Source: an uncultured Chitinophaga sp. (GTDB lineage Bacteria > Bacteroidota > Bacteroidia > Chitinophagales > Chitinophagaceae). From it: a stretch of 64,000 bases of DNA. The notes under the pieces are model-generated. The model did no database searches. It was not told the DNA's origin and worked only from the letters and a program-made list of their open reading frames with translations. Both the position numbers and the translations under genes were made by a program. Location: the NCBI RefSeq assembly GCF_946479755.1, contig NZ_CAMLHC010000005.1, forward strand, positions 1 through 64,000, read 5' to 3'. Positions 35,489 to 43,139 of this stretch are shown here, one piece after another (position 1 is the stretch's first letter; each line of letters starts with the position of its first letter).

Positions 35489-36233
35489 AGTGAAAACGGC
35501 CGGTGCGCTAACGCGGCATTTACAGGCAGTGCGGCCCGACACCCTCATCGCCGGCACTATCCAAAGTGTGGAAGAAGCGATTGCATGGTTCAGCCGGAAA
35601 GAGGCCGTTGATCTGATCTTTATGGACATACAGTTAACCGACGGCGCCTGTTTCGACATCTTCAAATCAGTGAAAGTAGAAGCGCCCGTTATCTTCTGTA
35701 CCGCCTACAGCGAATACACCACACAAGCCTTTAAAAATAACGGTATCGACTATATTCTCAAGCCCTTTACCAGGGCTGACATAGAAAGCGCTCTGCTCAA
35801 AGTGGAACATTTCAGCAGTTTCTTTCAACGCACGACGCAGGCAGATACCCAGCTGCTGGACCTCTTGAAATCTATCTCCGGAGAAAAGCAGGGAAAAACC
35901 AGCTTTCTTGTATTTCATCAACACAGTTACATCAACCTTTCCACCAGTGAGATAAAATACTTTTATAAATCCCTGAACGGCGTTTTCGCGGTCACGCACG
36001 AAAGTCTTGAATACCCGATGAAAGAGCCGCTGGATGAAATACAACGCCTGCTGTCGCCACCGGACTTCTACCGGATCAATCGCCAGTACATCATCGCTTT
36101 CAAAGCGATCCGGGAAGTACAACATTACTTTGACCGGAGATTAACCGTCACCCTGGAAGTTAAAACATCCGAAAAACTCATCGTTGGCAGGGAGAAAGCC
36201 ACCTCTTTTTTACACTGGCTGGGCGACCGATAA
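35463..36233 (+). CDS. LytTR-family response regulator
   Basis: A 256-residue regulator with a receiver (IIEDEV; phospho-acceptor Asp55 in IFMDIQL; Lys in ILKPFTRADIE) and a C-terminal LytTR DNA-binding domain (about 150-250; FYRINRQYIIAFKAIREV). The start overlaps the kinase gene by 26 bases. It is the output of the kinase encoded upstream. Confidence 0.92.
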   Translation: MKILIIEDEVKTAGALTRHLQAVRPDTLIAGTIQSVEEAIAWFSRKEAVDLIFMDIQLTDGACFDIFKSVKVEAPVIFCTAYSEYTTQAFKNNGIDYILKPFTRADIESALLKVEHFSSFFQRTTQADTQLLDLLKSISGEKQGKTSFLVFHQHSYINLSTSEIKYFYKSLNGVFAVTHESLEYPMKEPLDEIQRLLSPPDFYRINRQYIIAFKAIREVQHYFDRRLTVTLEVKTSEKLIVGREKATSFLHWLGDR

Positions 36234-36364
36234 AACGCGTCATACGCAGTACTGTGGCCTCCGGCCAGTTTACCCCGAAAAACAAAAAACTGGACCATAA
36301 ACCCGCCGGCCAGGCACACTATTTTTACATCGACAATCATTCCTAACAACAAAAGTCAAGAAAA

Positions 36365-36598
36365 ATGGAAAAGTCGATTTTCTACCATGCAGGATGCCCT
36401 GTTTGCGTAAGCGCTGAGCAAGATATCATTCATTTAATCGGTGCGCAAAAAGTGGAAGTCGTGCACCTCGGCACCGACAGAGCACGTATCGCCGAAGCGG
36501 AAGCCGCAGGCGTAAAATCAGTACCGGCATTGTTAACACCGGCCGGCCATGTACTGCATATCAATTTCGGCGCATCCATGGCGGACGTAAAAGGTTAA
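36365..36598 (+). CDS. Small thioredoxin/glutaredoxin-like protein
   Basis: A 77-residue protein beginning with a beta strand and a redox-type C-P-V-C motif (Cys11, Cys14) in FYHAGCPVCVSAEQD, then GVKSVPALLTPAGHVLHINFGA, where the cis-Pro of the thioredoxin fold is seen in SVPAL. It is a minimal glutaredoxin-like fold, cytoplasmic by lack of a signal. The partner is unknown. A strong terminator follows 29 bases after the stop. Confidence 0.8.
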   Translation: MEKSIFYHAGCPVCVSAEQDIIHLIGAQKVEVVHLGTDRARIAEAEAAGVKSVPALLTPAGHVLHINFGASMADVKG

Positions 36599-36627
36599 TC
36601 CACATTGTTCACCGATAGTAAGACCCT

Positions 36628-36661
36628 TAGCCCAACCTGCGAAGGCAGGTTGGGCTATTTT
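36628..36661. terminator. Bidirectional terminator
   Basis: A perfect 13-bp stem (36628-36640 with 36645-36657) with a GAAG loop, then TTTTG. It separates the convergent thioredoxin-like and MocR genes. Confidence 0.85.
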
Positions 36662-36677
36662 GACGGGCAAACCGCTA

Positions 36678-38084
36678 TCAGAGCAATGTAGACAACGCCC
36701 TGATACCGTCGCGCAACTGTTCTTCGGAGAGGGCTGCGTAACCGAGCCGGAGCCCGTTGACCGGCGTTCCGTAACTAAAACTCTCCGGCGTGATAATACA
36801 AACGCCCTTCGCCTTCAGGCTCTCAGACAGTGTAACCCAGTCCACTTTCTTTTTCGGCACCAGCCAGAACGCCAGTCCCCCTTCCGGAATGGTATAATGT
36901 ACCTTTTCCGCTAAGTACTCCTCCAGCAAACCGGCAGCGATGTCCCGGACCATTTTGTAGTAATGAGAGGCCTTTTTTATATGCCGTCTGATCGTTCCGT
37001 CTTTGATCAGCTGCAGCACGGCATGCTCCATAATAGTATCGCCCTGCACGTCGATGATCTTACGAAGGGCGCCCACGCGCTCCATCAATGCGCGGTCCTT
37101 ACTCACCATATAGCCTATACGTAAAGCCGGCGCCACCACCTTGCTAAGGGTGCCGATGTACACATAGTGCTGCAGTTCGGGGAAACTGCACAATGGCAAT
37201 ACGGGGCGCTCTCCGAAATGAAACTCATTATCATAATCATCCTCCAGGATATTGAAGCCATACTCGTTGGAAAGCCTGATCAGCTCCTGCCGCCGCCGCT
37301 GGCTTAATGTCACTGTGGTAGGATATTGCCGGTGCGGCGTGATATACACCGCCTTTATCTTGCGGGAGCGGAGATGTTTCACCACCTCCGCTATTACCAG
37401 CCCTTCTCCGTCAACCGTCACCGGCAGCAGCTTTGCCCCGGCGCTTTCAAAGGCGCTCCAGGCCGGCTTGTAGCCCGGGTTCTCCACCAGCACGTTGTCT
37501 CCTTTACTGAACAGGCAATGAGCCGTCAGGTACATCGCCATCTGGCTGCCCCGGGTGATACAGAGATCGTTTTCCTGTACACGCATGCCACGCTGATGAT
37601 TGAGCATTAAAGCGATTTCTTTTCTGAACGGCACCTCTCCATAGGGGTTTACATATGACATAGCCTGCCACTTCGCTTTCCGCTGAAAAATTTCCCGGTA
37701 TGCCCTTGCCAATGATGCTACCGGCGCTATTTTACTGCTGGGGTGACCGTCGTCGAACTGTATGCCGCATCGTTGCGGCTGTACGGCGGCTGACAGCGTC
37801 TCCGCTTTCGGCTCACAGCCCCGGGGAAAATGTGCTGCCACAAAAGTGCCCTTCCTTTCTTTTGACACAATCCATCCTTCTGCCAGCAGATCATTCAACG
37901 CATCTACGATCGTGTTCCTGTTCACCTTCAGCAGCTGGGCCAGGTCACGGCTTCCCGGCAGGGCATCTCCCGGCTGCAGTCTCCCTGACCGGATATCTTT
38001 AATGATCGCATCCGCAATCTGCAGATAGATGGCCCTGCCGGCTTTTTTATCCCATTGGATGGCTATTTTCCATCGTCTTAACAT
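36678..38084 (-). CDS. MocR-type GntR/aminotransferase regulator
   Basis: A 468-residue fusion of a GntR winged-helix domain (about 12-80; GDALPGSRDLAQLLKVNRNTIVDALNDLLAEGW) and a fold-type-I aminotransferase domain (about 110-465) with the PLP lysine in GTLSKVVAPALRIGYM. Proteins of this family usually act as PLP-dependent transcription factors. It is divergent from the pxpB-pxpC-pxpA-transporter operon with a 158-base gap holding a perfect palindrome and a direct repeat, so it probably controls that operon (inference). In B. subtilis the same catabolic genes are under an IclR-type regulator instead. Confidence 0.9.
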   Translation of the reverse strand: MLRRWKIAIQWDKKAGRAIYLQIADAIIKDIRSGRLQPGDALPGSRDLAQLLKVNRNTIVDALNDLLAEGWIVSKERKGTFVAAHFPRGCEPKAETLSAAVQPQRCGIQFDDGHPSSKIAPVASLARAYREIFQRKAKWQAMSYVNPYGEVPFRKEIALMLNHQRGMRVQENDLCITRGSQMAMYLTAHCLFSKGDNVLVENPGYKPAWSAFESAGAKLLPVTVDGEGLVIAEVVKHLRSRKIKAVYITPHRQYPTTVTLSQRRRQELIRLSNEYGFNILEDDYDNEFHFGERPVLPLCSFPELQHYVYIGTLSKVVAPALRIGYMVSKDRALMERVGALRKIIDVQGDTIMEHAVLQLIKDGTIRRHIKKASHYYKMVRDIAAGLLEEYLAEKVHYTIPEGGLAFWLVPKKKVDWVTLSESLKAKGVCIITPESFSYGTPVNGLRLGYAALSEEQLRDGIRALSTLL

Positions 38085-38145
38085 GTACGCACTATTTAAA
38101 AGTAAAGACGGTGCAACCTACCGGAAAAACTTATCTGTGGCCACC

Positions 38146-38175
38146 GGACCAGCTGTATTTATTAATTCTGGACCA
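38146..38175. promoter_or_regulatory. Direct repeat GGACCA, possible MocR site
   Basis: GGACCA occurs at 38146-38151 and again at 38170-38175 in the same orientation, 24 bases from start to start. Known MocR regulators such as GabR bind direct repeats of this size, so this is a candidate operator. It is not otherwise supported. Confidence 0.25.
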
Positions 38176-38185
38176 TCATTGCCTG

Positions 38186-38201
38186 CCGATAAATTTATCG
38201 G
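38186..38201. promoter_or_regulatory. 16-bp perfect palindrome in regulator-pxpB gap
   Basis: CCGATAAATTTATCGG reads the same on both strands and lies 41 bases before the pxpB start, just upstream of a T-run (38210-38214) and TATCTTG (38231-38237) that may be the pxpB promoter. It is a candidate operator for the divergent MocR-type regulator. Confidence 0.4.
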
Positions 38202-38242
38202 TACCGCCGTTTTTCCCGCTCTAAAAGTATTATCTTGTTACC

Positions 38243-38953
38243 ATGAAGCCTGGCTATGTCATACATCCCCTTGGAGACAGTGCTGCTATCCTGAAATGGC
38301 AGCAGGAAATAAGCATGGCGGTACATGAGGAAGTGATGAAAGTCTATCATGGTCTCCGCACTTCATCTTCTACCTATATCCTTGATCTGGTACCGGCTTA
38401 TGCCTCATTAACGATCGTATATGATGCGGCGCAGATCAGGAATAAAGAGCGGGTGCCGGGATTACAATGGCTGAAGGCCTATGTCGCCACCAAAATAAAA
38501 ACGCAGGAAGCCACCACCATGCCAGCTCCCCGCGAGCTGCGCATCCCGGTGTGTTATGATCCTTCATTAGGTCCGGACATCACAGCGATGGCCGCTTCCC
38601 GGAAGGTGAGCATCGCGGATATCATCGCGTGGCATTCCGAAACAGTATATACGGTATACCTGACAGGTTTCCTGCCTGGATTTCCCTACATGGGGAAAGT
38701 CTGTGCCGCGCTGGAGACCCCGCGCAGGCAGCAGCCACGGCTACAGGTACCTGCCGGCAGCGTGGGCATCGCAGGCGCGCAAACGGGCATCTATCCGCTG
38801 GCCTCCCCCGGCGGCTGGAATATAATAGGGCAAACCCCTTTGCGGATGTTTGATGCCGCCAATGCCGATCCTTGTTATTGCCACCCCGGCGACCGGGTAC
38901 AGTTCGTACCGGTCACCCTCGAAGTTTTCAGACAGATACAACAGGAGCAATGA
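38243..38953 (+). CDS. pxpB: 5-oxoprolinase subunit PxpB (KipI family)
   Basis: A 236-residue cytosolic protein with the KipI/PxpB core WHSETVYTVYLTGFLPGFPYM and the later SPGGWNIIGQTPLRMFD motif. With PxpC and PxpA it forms the prokaryotic ATP-dependent 5-oxoprolinase that opens 5-oxoproline to glutamate. It is the first gene of a four-gene operon with overlapping starts and stops. Its stop overlaps the pxpC start (ATGA). Confidence 0.94.
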   Translation: MKPGYVIHPLGDSAAILKWQQEISMAVHEEVMKVYHGLRTSSSTYILDLVPAYASLTIVYDAAQIRNKERVPGLQWLKAYVATKIKTQEATTMPAPRELRIPVCYDPSLGPDITAMAASRKVSIADIIAWHSETVYTVYLTGFLPGFPYMGKVCAALETPRRQQPRLQVPAGSVGIAGAQTGIYPLASPGGWNIIGQTPLRMFDAANADPCYCHPGDRVQFVPVTLEVFRQIQQEQ

Positions 38954-39942
38954 GCATCGTAGTCGTACAACAGGGCATTATGGACACCATACAGGACAAA
39001 GGCAGATATGGTTTTCAACACCTGGGTATCAATCCCGGCGGTGTGATGGACCGTATAGCCATGGCCGTTGCCAACGGGCTGACCGGCAATCCCGCCGCCG
39101 AAGCACTGCTGGAATTACATTTCCCCGCAGGCAAATACCTGTTTGAAACACCGGCGCTGATTGCCTTATCAGGCGCCGATTTCGGCGCTGCGGTCAACGG
39201 TCGTGCCGTGCCGCTGCATACGCCGCTGTATGTTCCTGCTGGCGCTACGCTCGCTTTTGAGAAACTACGCAGTGGGGCACGCTGCTACCTCGCCGTCCGC
39301 CACGGCTTTTCTCTGACACCCTGGCTCGGCAGCTGCAGCACGCACCTTAAAGTGGCCCAGGGCGGTTTTCAGGGCAGGGCGCTCCGTAAGGGGGACAGGC
39401 TCCCGCTTCACAAAACGCCGCAGCCTGCCAGTGGCCAGTCGGTGGAAATATTTCCCTGGACAGCCGCCACCGGTCACCTGTATAATAAACAGGACACCAT
39501 CCGTATTTTGCCCGGCGCCTGCTGGGACCTGCTGGACGCCCCCTCGCAGCAACAATTCCAGACCGGCAGTTTCCGGGTAGGGCCGCACAGCGACCGTATG
39601 GGCTTCCGCCTGAGCGGGACACCGCTGCATACCAGCAGGAAAGAGGAGCTGTTGTCAGCCGGCATATGCAAAGGAGCCATACAGCTCCTCCCCGACGGCC
39701 AGCTGATCGTACTGATGGCCGACCACCAAACGACCGGCGGCTACCCGGTCGTTGCCCATGTTATCACCGCCGATATGCCCTCGCTGGCGCAATACCAGGT
39801 GGGACAGCCGGTACAGTTCAGCATTGCCGGCATGGAAACAGCAGAAGCGCTGTTGTGGCAACAGGAAAGGGCGCTGCGTTACCTGCAGCATGCAACACAG
39901 TTACGTTTGGAAAAATGGTTATCACCATATGCATTATATTGA
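38950..39942 (+). CDS. pxpC: 5-oxoprolinase subunit PxpC (KipA family)
   Basis: A 330-residue protein starting MSIVVVQQGIMDTIQD, with the family segment GRYGFQHLGINPGGVMDRIAM and later RVGPHSDRMGFRLSG and LPDGQLIVLMADHQTTGGYP. It is the KipA/biotin-dependent carboxyltransferase-like subunit of 5-oxoprolinase. The start at 38950 overlaps the pxpB stop, which excludes the longer open frame beginning at 38872. The end overlaps pxpA by 14 bases. Confidence 0.94.
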   Translation: MSIVVVQQGIMDTIQDKGRYGFQHLGINPGGVMDRIAMAVANGLTGNPAAEALLELHFPAGKYLFETPALIALSGADFGAAVNGRAVPLHTPLYVPAGATLAFEKLRSGARCYLAVRHGFSLTPWLGSCSTHLKVAQGGFQGRALRKGDRLPLHKTPQPASGQSVEIFPWTAATGHLYNKQDTIRILPGACWDLLDAPSQQQFQTGSFRVGPHSDRMGFRLSGTPLHTSRKEELLSAGICKGAIQLLPDGQLIVLMADHQTTGGYPVVAHVITADMPSLAQYQVGQPVQFSIAGMETAEALLWQQERALRYLQHATQLRLEKWLSPYALY

Positions 39943-40669
39943 CCTTAATTGTGACATGGGCGAAGGGCTGGACAACGACGCGGCCATTATGCCTTTTATC
40001 AGCAGCGCCAATATCGCCTGCGGCTATCACGCCGGCGATACCGACACCATGAAAAAAACCGTGTCGCTGGCAGCAGCACATAACGTAGCCGTCGGCGCGC
40101 ATCCCGGTTTTGCAGACCTGGAGAACTTCGGTCGCAGCGAGCAACAGCTTTCAGATGCTGCGCTGTACGACCTGGTGTCCACACAGGTATATGCCCTGCA
40201 GATCATCTGCCGCGCACAGGGCGTGCTGCTGCATCATGTAAAGCCGCACGGCGCCCTGTATAACATGGCCGCCCGTACGCCGGCGATGGCAACCGTTATC
40301 GCAAAAGCCGTAAAGGATGCCGACAGCCGCTTAAAGCTCTTCGGCCTCAGTAACAGCGCCCTGATCAGCGCAGCAGCTGCCGCCGGACTGAAGCCGGTGA
40401 GCGAAGTATTTGCAGACAGGACCTACCAGGATGACGGCTCGCTGACACCCCGCTCCCAACCCAGCGCCATGATTGAAAATGAAACGCTGGCCATCCGGCA
40501 GGTGCTGCAAATGGTCACCCGCCAGGAGGTGACCGCCGTGTCGGGAAAAACGATTCCACTGAAAGCAGAAACGATCTGTATACATGGCGATGGCCCCCAT
40601 GCACTGGAATACGCCCGTGCCATCCATGCCGCCCTGCTTCATCATCATTTAACGATCCAACATCCGTGA
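39929..40669 (+). CDS. pxpA: 5-oxoprolinase subunit PxpA (LamB/YcsF family)
   Basis: A 246-residue protein with the LamB/YcsF opening MHYIDLNCDMGEG and the motifs ISSANIACGYHAGD, VGAHPGFAD and LHHVKPHGALYN. It is the catalytic-barrel subunit of 5-oxoprolinase. The start at 39929 fits the family. The open frame further upstream lies inside pxpC. Its TGA stop overlaps the GTG start of the transporter gene. Confidence 0.95.
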   Translation: MHYIDLNCDMGEGLDNDAAIMPFISSANIACGYHAGDTDTMKKTVSLAAAHNVAVGAHPGFADLENFGRSEQQLSDAALYDLVSTQVYALQIICRAQGVLLHHVKPHGALYNMAARTPAMATVIAKAVKDADSRLKLFGLSNSALISAAAAAGLKPVSEVFADRTYQDDGSLTPRSQPSAMIENETLAIRQVLQMVTRQEVTAVSGKTIPLKAETICIHGDGPHALEYARAIHAALLHHHLTIQHP

Positions 40670-41841
40670 GTAAACAAAAATCTTCCGCCATCATGGGCGC
40701 CGCTTTTCTGATGGCTACCTCCGCTATCGGTCCGGGCTTCCTCACACAAACCACTGTTTTTACCTGGCAGCTGGGCGCCGCCTTCGGCTTTGTGGTGCTG
40801 ATCTCCATCTTACTGGATATCGGCGCGCAGCTCAACATATGGCGCGTGCTGGCGATTACGGAACGCCGCGCACAGGACCTGGCCAACGACCTGCTGCCGG
40901 GATTGGGTTACCTGCTCGCCGCACTGGTGGTACTTGGCGGACTGGCATTCAACATCGGCAATATAGGCGGATGCGGACTGGGCATACAGGTGATCACCGG
41001 CATGGACACTATGTATGGCGCATTGCTTAGCTGCGGCATTGCCTTGTTTATTTTCTGGATAAAAGAGATGGGGTATATGCTCGATCAGTTCACCCGCTGG
41101 CTGGGTCTACTGATGGTATTACTGACCGTCTACATCGCTGTCAGCTCCGCCCCTCCGCTCGGAGAAGCTATCCGGCAGACTTTCTGGCCTTCCGTGATCG
41201 ACACCAAAGCCATCGTTACGCTGGTAGGTGGTACCGTCGGCGGGTACATCAGTTTCGCCGGCGCACACCGGTTGCTCGATGCCGGCATCAGCGGAAAAGG
41301 CCAGCTAAAAATGGTCAACAAAAGCGCCGTCAGCGGCATCATCATCACCGGCATTATGCGTTCCGTGTTATTCCTCGCTACCCTCGGCGTAGTGGCCAAA
41401 GGCTTTACGCTAGACAGCAGCAATCCACCTGCTTCCGTCTTCCGCATTGTGGCCGGCATGGCTGGCTATCGTTTTTTTGGTGTGGTAATGTGGTGTGCAG
41501 CGATTACCTCCGTAGTAGGCGCCGCCTATACCTCTGTATCTTTTCTCAAAACATTCCATCCGCTGATACAGGTATATGAACGCTGGATTATTTCTTTTTT
41601 CATTGTTTTTTCCACCGTCGTTTTCGTTTTCGTCGGTAACCCGGTACGGCTCCTAATTACAGCCGGCGCACTCAATGGTCTTATCCTGCCGGTAGCACTG
41701 GCGGTCATCCTGGTTGCTTCGCTAAAGAAGAAACTGATGGGCGGCTACCAATATCCGGTGTGGATGCAGGCGGCGGGATGGTGCGTGGTGCTGATCATGG
41801 GATGGCTCAGCGTTGTTACCCTGAAGGCATGGCTGCAGTAA
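40666..41841 (+). CDS. NRAMP-related transporter of the pxp operon
   Basis: A 391-residue membrane protein with about eleven helices and a GTG start that overlaps the pxpA stop. It keeps the GPGFL signature of NRAMP helix 1 (22-26), but the metal-binding DPGN that should follow is replaced by about F32-T33-W34-Q35. The helix-6 MPH is replaced by G192-G193-Y194 in GGTVGGYISF. A similar gene (ycsG) accompanies ycsF/kipIA in Bacillus. The loss of both metal motifs and the operon position make 5-oxoproline or a related organic acid a likelier substrate than manganese or iron (inference). Confidence 0.85.
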   Translation: MSKQKSSAIMGAAFLMATSAIGPGFLTQTTVFTWQLGAAFGFVVLISILLDIGAQLNIWRVLAITERRAQDLANDLLPGLGYLLAALVVLGGLAFNIGNIGGCGLGIQVITGMDTMYGALLSCGIALFIFWIKEMGYMLDQFTRWLGLLMVLLTVYIAVSSAPPLGEAIRQTFWPSVIDTKAIVTLVGGTVGGYISFAGAHRLLDAGISGKGQLKMVNKSAVSGIIITGIMRSVLFLATLGVVAKGFTLDSSNPPASVFRIVAGMAGYRFFGVVMWCAAITSVVGAAYTSVSFLKTFHPLIQVYERWIISFFIVFSTVVFVFVGNPVRLLITAGALNGLILPVALAVILVASLKKKLMGGYQYPVWMQAAGWCVVLIMGWLSVVTLKAWLQ

Positions 41842-41860
41842 CTACAGCCCTCAACAGCAT

Positions 41861-43135
41861 TTAATATTTCAGTGACTTGGTCAGGTTCAGCCAGATCCGC
41901 CAGAAAATAGACTGGTCTTCGGTAATAATCTCTGCATCCGCCAGGATCCCCGGCTTCAGCTTAATCACAGAATCAGCCGCTGTTCTTACCAACGCCACCC
42001 TGGAGAAAAAAAGGCTGTCTTTGACCGGTATGTCCGAGATATAATCTACTTTCCCTCTCAGGTATCCATATTCCTGGTAGGGATAACTACGCACCCTGAT
42101 CATCACCTGCTGCTCTTTTTTTACCCTCGACGACGCTGCCTGCGGGATCAGCACTTCTCCGTAATAATCGTTTTTTCCGGCATTGATATAAAACAGGATA
42201 TCGCCTGTTTTATGCAGCTGGTTTTCCTGCAGGAAATCCCCATAAACCAAAAATCCGGCGGAGGGAGTAGTGATGACATATTGTTTTTTCCAGTTCTCCG
42301 CATCGCTGATGAAAGTATTCAGCGACTGGTAGAATTTCTTTTCTTCTTCGATAATCTGGTTATCTATCTCGGAGAGTTCTTTGTCTTTTGCAGACAACGC
42401 GCTCCTGTTACTGATAAGCGTATTCTCCATCTGCGGGATCACCTGCCGCTTGGCAAGCAGCACGGCCTTTTTCCGCTGCAGTTCCAGCGGGCTGATGATC
42501 CTTTTTTCCGCCAGCAGCCGGTATTTTTCATACTCTGCTTCCGCCAGGGCCAGCTCATCTTTCTGCAGTTTGTAGATCTCCTCGGTACGGGCGGTCTGGT
42601 CGTTTACATACTGTACCTCGTTCTGTATAAAATGTTTTCGTTTTTGCAATATTCCTTCCCTGTTGACCGCCTTGTAGTTGAGGTAAGCCGTATAGAAATT
42701 CTGATAACTGGCCTGCAGCTCCCCCAGGTCCAGCTCTGTAGGGGCTACGAGATGGGTCAGCTCCTGCATGGAAGCCCCGCTGTTGCGTATTTCCTTCAGC
42801 CTGTCCAGGATGTCGATGGCTTGCTGGTGCTCCGCGATACTTTCCACATAGGCGATGTCCGTATTTTTCTCCACCCATTGCCCTTCTTTGGCCAATATCT
42901 TCACGAGATTACCATTCACCTTGCTGATGAGCGCTTTGGGCGCGTCGCTGGTACTGAACCGCATGGATACCTGTACCATTTCAGGATACCGGATAAACAC
43001 CGAAAGGCCGATGATGAGCAGTACCGTCAGCAACACAAAGGAAATACCCCTTTTCATGAGCCAGGATGGTGGCTTGGTGATGATCTCCTGGAGATCTTCC
43101 GAATGGATATCTTCCTGATAATTTTTCTTTGCCAT
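41861..43135 (-). CDS. HlyD-family membrane-fusion protein
   Basis: A 424-residue periplasmic adaptor of a type I exporter. It has a short cytosolic N-terminus, one transmembrane helix (about 30-48), a biotinyl-lipoyl-like half-motif (ISKVNGNLVKILAKEGQWVEKNTDIAYVES), a long coiled-coil hairpin (about 105-285) and a beta-barrel end (GEVLIPQAASSRVKKEQQVMIRVRSYPYQEYGYLRGKV). It is of the kind used with C39-peptidase ABC exporters of double-glycine peptides. It lies four bases after the ABC transporter gene and ends the operon. Confidence 0.92.
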   Translation of the reverse strand: MAKKNYQEDIHSEDLQEIITKPPSWLMKRGISFVLLTVLLIIGLSVFIRYPEMVQVSMRFSTSDAPKALISKVNGNLVKILAKEGQWVEKNTDIAYVESIAEHQQAIDILDRLKEIRNSGASMQELTHLVAPTELDLGELQASYQNFYTAYLNYKAVNREGILQKRKHFIQNEVQYVNDQTARTEEIYKLQKDELALAEAEYEKYRLLAEKRIISPLELQRKKAVLLAKRQVIPQMENTLISNRSALSAKDKELSEIDNQIIEEEKKFYQSLNTFISDAENWKKQYVITTPSAGFLVYGDFLQENQLHKTGDILFYINAGKNDYYGEVLIPQAASSRVKKEQQVMIRVRSYPYQEYGYLRGKVDYISDIPVKDSLFFSRVALVRTAADSVIKLKPGILADAEIITEDQSIFWRIWLNLTKSLKY

Positions 43136-43139
43136 GATC

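Noticed and set aside
40666..41841. Manganese/iron NRAMP transporter
   Set aside because: The DPGN and MPH motifs are both missing, so a metal substrate is not supported.
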